From Crambe crambe (Eukaryota; Porifera; Demospongiae; Poecilosclerida; Crambeidae): a DNA stretch of 64,000 bases. Below, one piece after another: positions 37,316 through 49,200 of the stretch. Location: NCBI GenBank assembly GCA_963924555.1, contig OZ004593.1, forward strand, positions 6,878,480 to 6,942,479, given 5' to 3'. The translations under genes and the position numbers were made by a program. The notes under the pieces were generated by a model. The model ran no database searches. It worked only from the letters and a program-made list of their open reading frames with translations, and was not told the origin of the DNA. Numbering within the stretch: the stretch's first letter is position 1; every line of letters starts with the position of its first letter.

Positions 37316-39183
37316 ATGGCGGAGAGCAGTTACTCTCCTTCGGAGTCTCCTCCCCCTCAGTCCTCCAATACCACTGAAGCCCGGCTGAACAGGGACTCCA
37401 TCAAAAAGGGCTTCAACGATCTGAGGAAGTTTGCAGATACTAACTTCACCAGAGCCAAACAGGTAAGATAACCTTTAATTCTTATGATATGTGTACACTG
37501 ATTCCCTGCCACACAGTTTGTAACTGAGAAAGCAGGCAAGGCAGAAGGGGTGACTGAATTTGACAGAGATTATGAAGATCTGTGCACTAAGATGGATCAG
37601 ATTAAGATAGTGACTGAAAAGATGATAGCACAGGTGGAAACACTCATTCAGCCAAATCCAAGTGAGTCCTGGGTGTATGGTTCATGGTATACTTTGAAGA
37701 CTATGAAAAGCACATCATATGATAACCCAATTAGCAATAGCTTGACACTCTTAGTAGATTGTCATTGCACATGGAATTACAGAAAAAAATTAGTTGTAGT
37801 TAATGGAATACCTCTTCATTTTGCACTTTGCACTTTTGTCCTAATAACGTGTTTTCATATTATGTAACAGACATTAGATGGGAAGACTGGGCCAGGACTA
37901 AACTGGATCGTCCCATACCTGCCAGGCTTAACCCTCATGACACTCTGGGTAAAACTCTAACTGAAGCTTCTGATAGTTTTGGTTCAGAGACTGAATATGG
38001 TGAGTTGAAAACAAGTGACCACCTGGACTTGCAATCTCACACAAAGAACAGTAACACCTTATAACCCAAAGAGCCCACAAATAAATTGATAAAAGTTATC
38101 CCAGACAATCTGTTGTTATTATTCCCAAAACACCACAAACTGACTTTACCACTTAATCTTATCTACTTGTCAGGTTCCTACCTGTTGCAGTGTGCTCAAG
38201 TAGAAACCAAGATTGGAGAGAGCAGGAAGAGGTTTGAAGACGCTGTGATGAAGGATGTGCTGACTCCACTCAAGGCCTTCATGGAACTTGATCTCAAGTC
38301 AATAGTGGTCAGTTAGTCTCTATTAATCCTATCCCCTCCCTCCCCCTTAATCACTTCCCCTTAATTGTCTTGTCCTTCCTCTCTCTTCCCCTCACAGCGT
38401 GAAAGGAAAGTTTTGGGCGTCAATCGTCTTGATCTTGATGCTCGTAGGGCCAGTCATAAGAAGGCACAGGGGAACAAAGTGGCAGTTGTGAGTCTTCAAC
38501 CAGTCACCTAATGTCAGTGATATGTATTACATGTGCATATGTACCCACATACACAGACGGAGAGAGCTCTGCGTGATGCCCAGGCAGAGTATGACCAGCA
38601 GTTGGAGAAGGTGAGAAGTGCTCTGAAGAAGGTGGTGGACAGTCATTTCAACAACAAAGGTTATGTCCGCTCCCTGGTGGCTGCTCAGAAGACTTATTAT
38701 GACGAGTGCCAGTCACACTTCACCAACATGGGAAGTGTTGCTTTGTGAGTAGTAGGCCGACTTTGCCTCCAAAGGTGTCACTTCAAGTGTGTTATTTTTT
38801 CTTTGGGTCAGGACTTCCAGCTTGAATGGAACACAAGAGGAGAGGAAAGTTTTGATTGGAGGACTAGAGTTGGACAGGGAAGAGTCACGCAAGGCTCGCA
38901 TGCTCTACGACTATGATGCTATCAACCCTGATGAAATCACAGTCAATGCTGGAGAGGTAAGACTAGTTGGCAGGCTTGGGGTCTCCATGAAAGCTAGTTC
39001 ATTGGACTGGTAAAGGGTCGTTATACATATAGTCAGTTTTAGACTGGTAAAGGATCGTCATACCTGCCATGACCTCCACAGGCATTGACAGTGACACCTA
39101 TCCCCGGGGATGATGAACTAGTGATGGCAGAGTACCAAGGAAAGAGCGGTAAAGTCCCTTCCACTTACATCGAGTATCTTTGA
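37316..39183 (+). CDS. SH3GLB1: Endophilin-B (BAR + SH3 domain protein)
   Basis: About nine exons, from ATG 37316 (MAESSYSPSESPPPQSS) to TGA 39181-39183. The BAR region includes FVTEKAGKAEGVTEFDRDY, CTKMDQIKIVTEKMIAQVET, LIQPNP, KLDRPIPARLNPHDTLGK, LLQCAQVETKIGESRKRFED, LTPLKAFMELDLKSIVRERK and RLDLDARRASHKKAQ, in the same order as endophilin-B1/B2. The C-terminal SH3 is RKARMLYDYDAINPDEITVN, GEALTVTPIPGDDELVMAEY, GKSGKVPSTYIEYL. It senses and bends membranes in autophagy, mitochondrial dynamics and endocytic traffic (family knowledge). The extended Ser/Pro-rich start before the BAR helix differs from vertebrate forms. Confidence 0.92.
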
Positions 39184-39667
39184 GAGCTATCCTCACATAC
39201 TTTTAGCTACAAATTGAACAGCTCTTAAAAATTTGTTTTGAGTTGAGATTTTAAGTCAGGTCAAAAGTGTATATTATTTTTCACTCAGGAGGATGGTTAA
39301 AATAATTTTAAAATAGGGCATGATTTCAAAAGACACCATATTAAATAAAAAAATAAAAACAAGTATCATGTTCATGATGTTTCAGCGGGACCTTCCTCTG
39401 TTGAAGTGGTGGATGGTGGGGGAGATGGTGTGATAATATTGGGTGGCAGATGCTCAAAGGACCACTTCATAATACAATACAAAAAGTATTAAATCATTAT
39501 AGAATTGTAAGTAGACATTTTGGGGTGGACCCTGCACTAATAGTGGATGCGCTTGAAAACCTACAATTGCACTTATCGAATAATATAATTTTATACATAA
39601 TGTTAAATGAAGGAAAGTTTTAATGGTTAGTGTTTCAGAAGTAGGAAGCTTCATACTGGTTAGTGTT
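39184..39667. other. Convergent intergenic, endophilin-B / MACPF-1
   Basis: 480 bp of AT-rich sequence holding both 3' ends. A 33-bp tandem duplication at 39625-39690 overlaps the MACPF-1 stop. No other gene is seen. Confidence 0.6.
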
Positions 39668-39690
39668 TCAGAAGTAGGAGGCTTCATACT
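39625..39690. repeat. 33-bp direct duplication of the MACPF-1 C-terminus and stop codon
   Basis: Units 39625-39657 and 39658-39690 differ at one base. On the minus strand each encodes the last residues (NQYEASYF) followed by TGA. The first to be read ends the protein; the second is downstream relic. Confidence 0.9.
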
Positions 39691-41008
39691 GGTTAAAAGG
39701 GGAGGGGTTTTGGTCAGGGGCAGGAGTCCAAACGACCTGACGCACCCTATTAGGATAGGAGCAACCACAAGTGTGTCCACAGCCAGGACCCTTCCAACCA
39801 GGGGCTTGGTTAATACGAGCAGTTGTCCTCTCTGTGCCTGTATTGAGAGTGGAGTTGAAGTGCCTGACACAGGAATCACCTCTGCACTCACACCTGGCAT
39901 GAGACACTCTATAATGACAGTCCTCATCAACTTGACATCCTTCAGGAGCTATCGAGCACTGGAACGTGGGTTGGCCAGGAATACTATTATTCGAGTAAGT
40001 GAACTTCTGGAGTTCCATGTTCCCTCCTTTGCTGTACTGGCATCCGTAATTCAAATACCCTTTGTAGTACGCTTCCAAATTCATCGCTTTAGGGAAATGT
40101 TCTGTTTTGAAGTATATATTCTTCAAGATCGACCAAATTGGTGTATATTTGTACTGAATCGGTTGGTGAGTGGAGCGAGCCTCGGCTAGGAACTGACCAA
40201 TCAGCTCTTTGGTGCGATTAGAAAAGAGTTCTGCCCTTGTGCTGTCAGATCCTCCTCGAGCAACAAATTGCGAAGATGTTTGGATATTTGAGACACTGTT
40301 TATATCTTCCTTTGTAAGACCTGAACAGGTCCCAATGTCAATAACGGCTGCTTGAGTCGGTGCAGCAAGGTCCACACAAGCCTTGATAGCAAATTGCTTT
40401 TCAGAATACCCACTTGACGTCTGAGCAAAAGTGTGCTGGTAGAGACTGGATCCATAAAACACTTCCATAACAACATGTGAACCAAATTTTTGCAGGAAAT
40501 TTTGATAACCTGCCCAACTGGAGGCCAGCCATGGGCTTTGGATGGTCTCATTCAAATTTTCAAATGTTTCCACTATTTGATCCGATAGATATTCTTTTTC
40601 TAAGCAGACAGGTTTGAAGAACTCCTGAGAGACTTTAGAGAAGGCAATGAAGGTGCTGCCACTGACTGTTCGCTGTTCTCCACTGATGCTCTTTGAGGCA
40701 AAGTCCAGGGATACACCCATGGTGAAATCACTCTCCAGCTCTGCTGATAGTGAAGTGGATGACGACAAACTTGAATAAAAAGCTTCAGTGTCTTTGTAAT
40801 AAGTCGTAGTGGTGTCAATAATCGAATTATTCGAGTGCCCAAGGCAATTTTCTGCGAGATTCTGGAAGACAGGATACCCTCCAGTAATATCTTCACCAAG
40901 CAGGTTATAGTTTGGAATGTAAAAGATATTACCAATGGGTGAGCCAGAAGCATGGACACCGTGGCCAAGTAGAACAACCACTGTTGAAAGGACAATCAAA
41001 ATCATCAT
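39668..41008 (-). CDS. Secreted MACPF (perforin-like) protein, tandem copy 1
   Basis: Single coding exon. A splice acceptor (tttgcag) stands just before the ATG at 41008, so the start MMILIVLSTVVVLLGHG is probably preceded by a 5' untranslated exon near 41140. An upstream in-frame ATG at 41059 is less likely. A signal peptide is followed by a conserved GNIFYIPNYNLLGEDITGGY block. The MACPF core includes SADLTM-like strand segments and the family signature FLQKFGSHVVMEVFYGSSLY. The C-terminal part is Cys-rich, about 12 Cys (CSIAPEGCQVDEDCHY, CECRGDSC, PGCGHTCGC). MACPF proteins form oligomeric pores or act in immunity or venom; no specific role is claimed. No Ca-binding C2 domain and no TM anchor, unlike perforin or MPEG1. 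Confidence 0.88.
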   Translation of the reverse strand: MMILIVLSTVVVLLGHGVHASGSPIGNIFYIPNYNLLGEDITGGYPVFQNLAENCLGHSNNSIIDTTTTYYKDTEAFYSSLSSSTSLSAELESDFTMGVSLDFASKSISGEQRTVSGSTFIAFSKVSQEFFKPVCLEKEYLSDQIVETFENLNETIQSPWLASSWAGYQNFLQKFGSHVVMEVFYGSSLYQHTFAQTSSGYSEKQFAIKACVDLAAPTQAAVIDIGTCSGLTKEDINSVSNIQTSSQFVARGGSDSTRAELFSNRTKELIGQFLAEARSTHQPIQYKYTPIWSILKNIYFKTEHFPKAMNLEAYYKGYLNYGCQYSKGGNMELQKFTYSNNSIPGQPTFQCSIAPEGCQVDEDCHYRVSHARCECRGDSCVRHFNSTLNTGTERTTARINQAPGWKGPGCGHTCGCSYPNRVRQVVWTPAPDQNPSPFNQYEASYF

Positions 41009-41399
41009 CACTGCAAAGGAGAAAGAACAGTCATTTGTGAAAGATCTTCTTGTCGCCATTAAATCGACAGCTATTACCTCCAACTACACCCACCCTTTGT
41101 CAAAGCTACAATGTAAGATATAGTAAAATATACTCACCTATCTCCTTTGTCAATTGCTTTGTCTAAACACAACGGAGATGGGCGGGAAAAGGTGCGAGTA
41201 TGCGCATGACATGAAGAGGAGGAACACGTACACGCGCACGAGGTGGCTGGACGACCCTTTACCAATTTGACTCTTACTCTGGAAAAGGGTCGAAAACATA
41301 CTTGTAGCTGGCCCATGGCATTGATGCATATGCATACTGGTTGAATGATTCTATGGACTACTTTACACACACTGCTTGAATTATAAGTTCAAAATGTTT

Positions 41400-42737
41400 T
41401 TAATACGCCTTATAAAGAGAAAGCTTATCTTCTGGGGACAGACTCCAGACTACTTCCCTTTCAGAACTTGTGTTAGTGCAAACGCAAGGTACTAGTGAAG
41501 AACAGCCATGGCCTTTCCAGCCTGAGGCTTGATTGATGTGAGCAGTTGTCCTCTCAGTGCCTGTATTGAGCAGAGAGTCAGAGTGCCTCACACAGGAATC
41601 ACCTCTGCACTCGCAGGTTACATGAAGAGCATTGTAATGACAATCATCATTAGCACGACAACCTTCAGGGGCTATAGAGCACTGGAACACAGGATGATCA
41701 CGAACACTTTGATTAGAATAATCGAAGCTCTGGAGTTCCACTTTTCCTCCAGTGTTATAACTGCATCCATAATTCAAATATCCCTTGTAATATGCTTCCA
41801 AATTCATTGCTTTAGGGAAATGCTCAGAGCCGGAATATATATCCTGCAAAATTTCCCAAATCGGTTTATATTTGTACTGTATCGGTTGGTGAGTGGAACG
41901 AGCCTCGGCTAGAAACTGACTAATCAGCTCTTTGCTGCGATTAGAAGAGAGTTTAGCTCTTGTGATATCAGAACCTCCTCGAGCAACAAATTGCGATGAA
42001 GTTTGAATATCTGAGACGTTCTGTATGTCTTCTTTGGTGAGTCCAACACATGTTCCAATGTCAATGACACCAGCTTGAGTTGGTGCAGCGAGATCCACAC
42101 AAGCCTTAATTGCTAACTGTTTTTCAGTGTAGTGGTTTGATATCTCAGCAAAAGTGTGCTGGTAGAGACTGGAACCATACAACACTTCAGTTACAATATG
42201 CGAACCAAATTTTTGCAGAAAACTATGATACTCATCCCAACTGGAGGCCAGCCATGGATTCTTAATCATCTCATTCAAATTCTCGAATGTTTGTACAATA
42301 TAATCGGCCAAATGATCCTTGCTGAAGCAAACCGGCTTGAGGAAATCCTGGGAGACTTTAGAGAAGGCACTGAAGGTGCTACCACTGACTGTTCGCTGGT
42401 TTCCACTGATGCTCTTTGTGGCAAAGTCCAGGGACATACCCATGGTGAAATCACTCTTCAGCTCTGCTGATAGTGAAGTGGACGAAGACAAACTCGAATA
42501 AAAAGCTTCAGTATCTTTGTAGTAAGTCATAGTGGTGTCAGTAATCGAGTCATTTGAGTGCCCGAAGCAATTTCTGGAGAGATTTTTGAAGACAGGATAC
42601 CCTCCAGTCATATCTTCACCAAGCAGGTTATATTTTGGAATGTAAAAGATATTTCCAATGGGTGAGTCAGAAGCAACAGCATCTGCAGTAGTAAAGCCAA
42701 GCAGAAAAAGTACAACCGAGAGGAGGAAAATCATCAT
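41400..42737 (-). CDS. Secreted MACPF (perforin-like) protein, tandem copy 2
   Basis: 445 aa in one coding exon from ATG 42737, which directly follows an acceptor-like ttttgcag, as in copy 1. Signal peptide MMIFLLSVVLFLLGFTTADA, then GNIFYIPKYNLLGEDMTGGY. FLQKFGSHIVTEVLYGSSLY is the MACPF signature. The Cys-rich tail is conserved (CSIAPEGCRANDDCHY, CECRGDSC). The two copies are very similar throughout and diverge most at the extreme C-terminus, which points to a recent tandem duplication that included the 5' UTR intron. Confidence 0.88.
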   Translation of the reverse strand: MMIFLLSVVLFLLGFTTADAVASDSPIGNIFYIPKYNLLGEDMTGGYPVFKNLSRNCFGHSNDSITDTTMTYYKDTEAFYSSLSSSTSLSAELKSDFTMGMSLDFATKSISGNQRTVSGSTFSAFSKVSQDFLKPVCFSKDHLADYIVQTFENLNEMIKNPWLASSWDEYHSFLQKFGSHIVTEVLYGSSLYQHTFAEISNHYTEKQLAIKACVDLAAPTQAGVIDIGTCVGLTKEDIQNVSDIQTSSQFVARGGSDITRAKLSSNRSKELISQFLAEARSTHQPIQYKYKPIWEILQDIYSGSEHFPKAMNLEAYYKGYLNYGCSYNTGGKVELQSFDYSNQSVRDHPVFQCSIAPEGCRANDDCHYNALHVTCECRGDSCVRHSDSLLNTGTERTTAHINQASGWKGHGCSSLVPCVCTNTSSEREVVWSLSPEDKLSLYKAY

Positions 42738-43231
42738 GCCTGCAAAAAAAGAAAGAAAGAAAATTGACTGGATGAAGGTTTCTCATACTATGGCAAGACA
42801 TCTATAAAATAACTCACCTTTAAGTTTGCTGTCCTGTGAGGTACGATTTCAGCATCATCTATTTCTCATGAGCAGAAAATCATATTTTTATTGTTGCTTC
42901 TCAAAGTGAAACTGAATGTCAACAGTGAGCAGTGTCAACTTTCCTTACATTGGGAAAATATTATCATTGCGTTGATAATAACTTTCATTTGCCTCAGGAA
43001 ATAATATTGTCACTATTAATAATGCATTTTGAATCTCAGGGGATTTTATTTCACCATAGGAATATTTCCTGTCCTGTAATAATGTAGCCTGTCTTTAACC
43101 TGTCCTGCAATATCTTTAACCTGTCCTGCAATATCTATATATGTCCTAGTGTAAGCATGTCAGTGAAAAAATAATAGCATTGAAATCGCCACAGACTGAG
43201 CGTGCAAGCGCTACTTATGAAGCATGCGTAT
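42738..43231. other. Intergenic MACPF-2 / TBC1D2-like
   Basis: About 490 bp holding the presumed MACPF-2 promoter and untranslated exon (about 42820-42840). A short tandem repeat of cctgtcctgcaatatcttta occurs at about 43085-43140. No gene seen. Confidence 0.6.
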
Positions 43232-46200
43232 TCACCCCAAAATGCCTTGCACTCTTAAGCAGAGATAAGCTAGTATAACACATACCTGAGCAGGAGGCTG
43301 GTCTAGGGGACAGGTCCAAGCTTGTGCTCCCTTCTGCCAGTCAGTCTTATTGACATTAACGCAACTCACTACGAACCACTTCTCTTCCACCCTAAACACG
43401 TAAAAATAGATGTATTCAATGAACCTATTGTATGTAGCCATACAAAAGAGAGCAATATTAATCCCCAAACCTTAGTGGTAAAAGGACGCGAACAGGCTCG
43501 TTGGGAGCAGTGATGACTGGACTATTGCACTCCAACTGGAGGCGATAGATATCAGGCTGGTCCTTGGTTCGATTCTTTAGACTTTTATTACGAAGTGTCT
43601 TCCCAAACTGAGTCTTGCGACGAAACCTTGCTTCCTTATCGGAAGAGGGTGTGTACTTCCTATTCACATCCACACGGTCTGACCTCTCTTCATCGAGTGC
43701 AAGGTTCTCAGGTTCTTTCTGATCCAGCACCACAGAGGTCAACAGACCTCCATCATTTCCAGCTGGAGTGGGTGTGGTCTCCCGTTCAGAGGCCCTCTTC
43801 CTATTGAGTAAGATGCTGACAGCTTCTTTCCTGTCCTCCACGTTCTGCTTGTAGGAGAAGATGTAGACACATCCCCCTCCACTCCCCACCCACAACTTTC
43901 CGTCCATCACCATCAGACTCGTCACTCGGTAGTTACTAGTAAGCACCTCCTAAATGTAACAATTAGTACTTCAAGTCTTATTGGTCCCATAAAAATTTTG
44001 GCCATTTTTCGGAGATTTCCCAATGTCTATAGACTTGGTAAATTACCCTAAAATTTTTGTGACTGATTTAGATTTTAACAGTCAAAAGTGAGTCTAGGCA
44101 CCATGCTGAATGCTTAGAATCACATTTGAGTGTTATTGGTCCTGTAAAAAAAAAAAAAAAAAAAAAAAATTTTTCCCAAGTTTATGACACTAATTTAGCT
44201 AGAGTAGATATTTAATCAACCCACTTTCTCAGAGAGCTCAAGTTGAGTGGAGAGTATTTTGTAATAGTCGATGGTGAGGAGAGGTATGTAGAGTTGCATA
44301 TCGTAGAGGGTCAAGAGAGAAGAAGACCTGAAGGAGACCCAAATACCCACATCACTGCTCACCATCTTACCAACACGACCCTGTCCATCTCCCATCACCA
44401 GAGACTGCACTGGCTCAAGGGTCCTGCAAAGACACACCCACTTAGCATACAAAAGCCACACCCACCCATTATATAGACCACACCCACTTAATAACAAGCA
44501 ATACCCATCATGATATACTAATACTCACTCTGTACACATGACTGTGATAGACTTGCCACACCCACACCAGAGATAGCGCTGGTCAGGGCCAGCCAGAAGG
44601 AGGGAACCAACAGCAGTCGAACCCACCTTGAGTAGCAGAGACTCTGGAGCAGTTGATTCAGATAAATCCTAGAGGTAAATGTACTGGCTCGTCACACCAC
44701 AAGTTGATAGACTTATGGATGCTACACTGACTGACCTGCAGGACAGCCACAAAGCCATCAGCAAGAGCTGCAAAGACCTTGCCTCCCTTGGAAGCCACGA
44801 TAGCAAGAATCGAGTCATTCATTGTGTGAGACCATCTCTCAATCCTACGTGATGTCATGTGATGTCATGTGATGTGTATCAAGACCAAGTCATGATTGCA
44901 GGGACAAAGGATTAATTGGATGTGCTCACTTGGATGAACAGTCAATGGCAGAGAGTTTGAAATCCAAAGTACCGACCAGAAGGAGGTTGTAAAGGGGTAT
45001 GTAATGAGCACAAATCACGCGATGACTCGTCTATACAAGGAAGGGGGAGGGGCATGATAGAATGAAAAGAGTGACAGAGGGGAATGGACTCACCCAAGGG
45101 GTGATGGTGAGGGTAACGTCTCCATTAGCCGACACAATCCCCAACTTCCCTTCCCCTCCACAGAGCCACACCTCCTCATTTTGGCAGACACACCCACATT
45201 CCCACACCACTCGCAACTGAGCTGGCTGTTTGGGAATGAATGAGGTATTCACCTTATGCAACTGGTGCTGTGATTTTAAAGAATTAATTCAAATGATGTC
45301 CAATAGAGTACTGGCAAGACTGACCTTGACTTCATTCCTCTTGCGTTCCTCGTGCTCCGCATGTTGTTTGATTCTCCTGCCCCAGTTCTCCTTTACCTTG
45401 GCCAGGTGTGAGTTATGGCGACTGGCAAGGTTTGCCTTTGTAGGAAAAGAATCAAACTTTGCGAACTCCTAAAAATACAATAACAACAACAAAAACAACA
45501 ATAAAAAAACAGCACAGAAATAAACAATATCTGACTTGATAAAGATTTTCAATGTCAAAGATGTGCTTAGCTAGTTCCTTGAGGAATTGGAAGAGAATGA
45601 AAGGGTCCTTTTTCTTGATGATGAGTTGCTGATGCATTCTCAGAATACCCATGCTCACACGAAACAGAAACTTTGTCCCCTCCAGCAGAAAAGAGTCCAT
45701 GATGCGAAGAGCAGACTACAAGAAAAGAGAGAAAGCTACCACTCACCATGTGTTTCAGTCTAACTCTTGTATACAGCACTTACTTCAGTTGGCATGGAAT
45801 CCACAAAAAGTGTTAGAAACCAGTTGAGAGTGATAAAGGTCAGATCAATGGAGAGATTATCCAAATGAGCTTGGAGGTGTGGCAGTTTCTCTGCCAGCAA
45901 ATCCTTCAACACCAGCTATGCATGTAACGTAAGGGGTGGAATCAAGGGAGGAGGTACGTGGAGGAAGTAGGATGAACTGACCTGATCAGCTTGTACTCCT
46001 ATCAATCCTGGTGTGTAGTAGTAGTTGGGCAAGAGCTTCTCGATGATAGCCACCATAAACCTGACACAATAACCATGGTAACCAGTAACATTTATAAAGA
46101 GCCTCACTCACCAAAACACAGTCTCTTCATCAAGGAAAAGTAGACCCAATGCTGCCACCATATTCATCCCCTACACAACGTCATCATAAGATGTACATCA

Positions 46201-49200
46201 CATGCATGTCACATGCATCTTACATACCTGACAATAGCCAACATTTTTGTTATGAAGACTGTATGCCAGCAACACGTTTTCCAGCTTTGGAATCTAAAGA
46301 CACAGCTAGTCCATTAATTAGTGGGTGTGGTTTAGGGTGTGGTTTTAACTTGCCCCTGAACCATTGAGTTTGAAATGTCTATTGTTGGGAAGTGTTCGGT
46401 GGAGATCAATCTTGATCTGCTTCTCAAGATCACTCTAAATGATTCCAATCCTGAAATTTGGTTCCAATATTAGTTTGTGACTTACTTTAGCATTGGAATG
46501 GACCAGGGACCAGTAGTAGGAACCATCTTTAGCAGTGGCATCTCTTATCTCCTTCAATCGACCCACCAGTTGGTAGACTAGACTGTGAATGCCAGAAAGT
46601 CCTAGTGGCTATCATGTGACTGTCATGTGATTAACTAACCTGGTCCATACTTGCATGCGGTGTTGGTAGGGGATACCTTTTCTCAATAAACTACGTAACT
46701 CCTTCTTCTGAAAGAAGGATAAAACATTAAGATGCACACACATGCACGCACACACAGCTCTCACCTTGGCCCGGTCTCCTCCACTCAAGAGGTCAAGGTA
46801 CGGCTTACGTGTTCGTTTGACCTGTGTAAGAAATTCCTCCCAATCTCTCATATGGCTCTCCAACTCCTAATTGTCAAATAACATTATCACCCGTTAGTCT
46901 TGCCATATCTTCCCTCCTCCCTCCCTCCCTCCCTTCCTCCTTCTTCCCTCCCCCCTTCCCTCCCTCTCCCCCCTCCCTTCCTCCCTCCTCTCCCTCCCTC
47001 TCCCCCTCCCCCTCCCTCCCCCCTCCCCCTCCCTCCCTTGGACAGTTGAGACGTACAGTTTGATTGTAGTGTAGGTAGAGTTGCCTACAGAGATAGTGTT
47101 GTGTGACCACACCCGTCTGCCAGTCATGAATGTCTCCATACTGATCTTCAAAGGAGCCCTTGTAGAAGGTGGGGTTGTCCCCGCCCTCCTGTTGCACCAG
47201 CGACAGCAGCTCATTGGTGTACTTGGTGAATTCCACATCTTCTAAGCCTTCCTCCTGCGCCCCAGCTCCAGAGGGGTCTAAAGCAACACCAAAACACTCA
47301 TAAACTACAATTTGTAAAGGCAGCCACCTCCTTATAAGGTATACCCATTATGATTATTCATAGCAGCCACCTCCTTATAAGGTATACCCATTATGATTAT
47401 TCATAGCAGCCACCTCCTTATAAGGTATACCCATTAAACTTCCCTCATAGCAATTGTCAAGGTAACTGGCAGCAGTAGCTAGCACTGCCAGTGATTGCAG
47501 TGTGCGTCATTCATAATCATTGGAGTTCTAGAAATGCTTTTAAGTTGCTGTCCCCGCTGGTCCCACTATTAGAGATACCAGGCAGAGACTTGGCAAGGAC
47601 ACTCATGCTCTCATTAACCCTCGAAGACACTCCTTTGTCCAAAAGGACCTTGCGTTGTGACTGCACACCACAAGACCGTCTTTCAGAGTTTGAAACAAAA
47701 ACACTTCTCATAATGAAATAATCATTCCTTTATCAGCAATCAAATAGTAAACCTCCGACTTAGAATACAACTCTAACTGACTTGGAATGTGAATCTAACT
47801 GACTTGGAATGTGAATCTGGTACCACTACATGCACGTGACTGACTTGGAATATGAATCTTGAATCTTGTGGTGAGGAGTTTGATGTACTTGGATTTGAAT
47901 GCAGTCAAATCTCTTTCCATGTCCACTGCTTTCCTGCATATGAGAGGTGGGTGTGGCAGAGAGGTGGGTGTGACATCAATGCTGGATCATGGGGATTTGG
48001 AGGAGAACTTACTGTTTCTCTATGTTGATTTTCTTTTCATGTTCCTTCTGGTTGAGTTTGTGGAACTCGACTTCATCATCCAGTGTCTTCATGCTTCTCT
48101 TATATTGCTCCAAAATGTCCTTCAGTGACACTATTTCTGATCGAAGCTCATGGTGAGGTTTGTTCCTGCAAGTGCGGGCACATGTATTGTATGCAGTTGT
48201 ATCTTTGGGGGGAAGTAGTAAGTAAAGTCAGACTTCAGACTCACATTTTTGATATTTTTTCTTTGAGGTTTGAGATTTCCATGTTGAGACTTGTGATGGT
48301 TTTGTCTCTGTGCTCCAGAGAGTCCTTCAGTTGCAGCAGCTGCTTCTGTGTCTTATCCAGTTCAGTCTGGTAGCTAAGGCAAGCGGCCTCAAGCTAAATA
48401 GAAGTACAAAAGAGATACTGGAATGGGACTGAAGAGATGGAATGGGGATGGGACTAATGGGAATGGAGATGGGTCATATTTACCTCCACTATCTTTCTGT
48501 GTTCAGGCTTGAGCAGACCACTAGGGGAACCAGTCTCTTCTCTGCAATGGGGGGATGGGGGGAGTCAATTTTAAAGATGTTGTCATTGAAAGGACCTTCA
48601 TGGTTACGTGATTACACTCACTCTGCTGGAGCCCCCTCGATATCAGGGGTGCTGGACAGTTTTTGACGAGTTTGGCAATCCCCTCGGAAGAGAGGGTCAT
48701 AGGTCAAACGTCTTGGGATATCGTGTGTTGGGGAATTGTCGAGCTCAAGTGCCATAGACCCCCTACTATTAACAGCATACCATTAAATTAAGAAAAATCA
48801 TGCAACATACCTTATTTTTGAGCGAACGATTTTACGAACATTAGTAGGAGAGTTCAGACCTTGTTCTTCATCAGTGGGCGTGGCTAGTGCCCCGACATGT
48901 CTGTTCAGAGTCTTCAAGGTTTTCTTGTCTCTTTCTTGTTCCAGTGCTGTTTCCTCCATCACAGCACTCATCTTGATGTACTCCTCTCTCTTATTCTGAA
49001 GGTTGCTTATCCAAGAGAGAGCTGCATCTCCACTGCTAGCTGTCATCACATATGTCTGCTCGTTAGCACTAAGAGATAAGCTGCCATGACTCCAATATAC
49101 ATCCATTGGCTCACAGATGATTAAAATTTCCTTCCCAAAAAAATGGTTGCATTGATTTGTTAGTGACCTTGCTTGGTGTCACACCTCCCAATGATAAACA

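Noticed and set aside
39623-40189. Long plus-strand frame opposite MACPF-1
   Set aside because: Exact antisense of a well-conserved coding exon; no recognisable protein and no own start context.
46874-47238. Gly/Glu/Arg-rich frames at the pyrimidine tract
   Set aside because: They read through intronic low-complexity sequence; only the part near 47045-47236 is coding, as a TBC1D2-like exon.
47320-47435. Regularly spaced repeat resembling a CRISPR array
   Set aside because: The 43-bp units are joined directly without spacers, lie in an intron of an animal gene, and number fewer than three.
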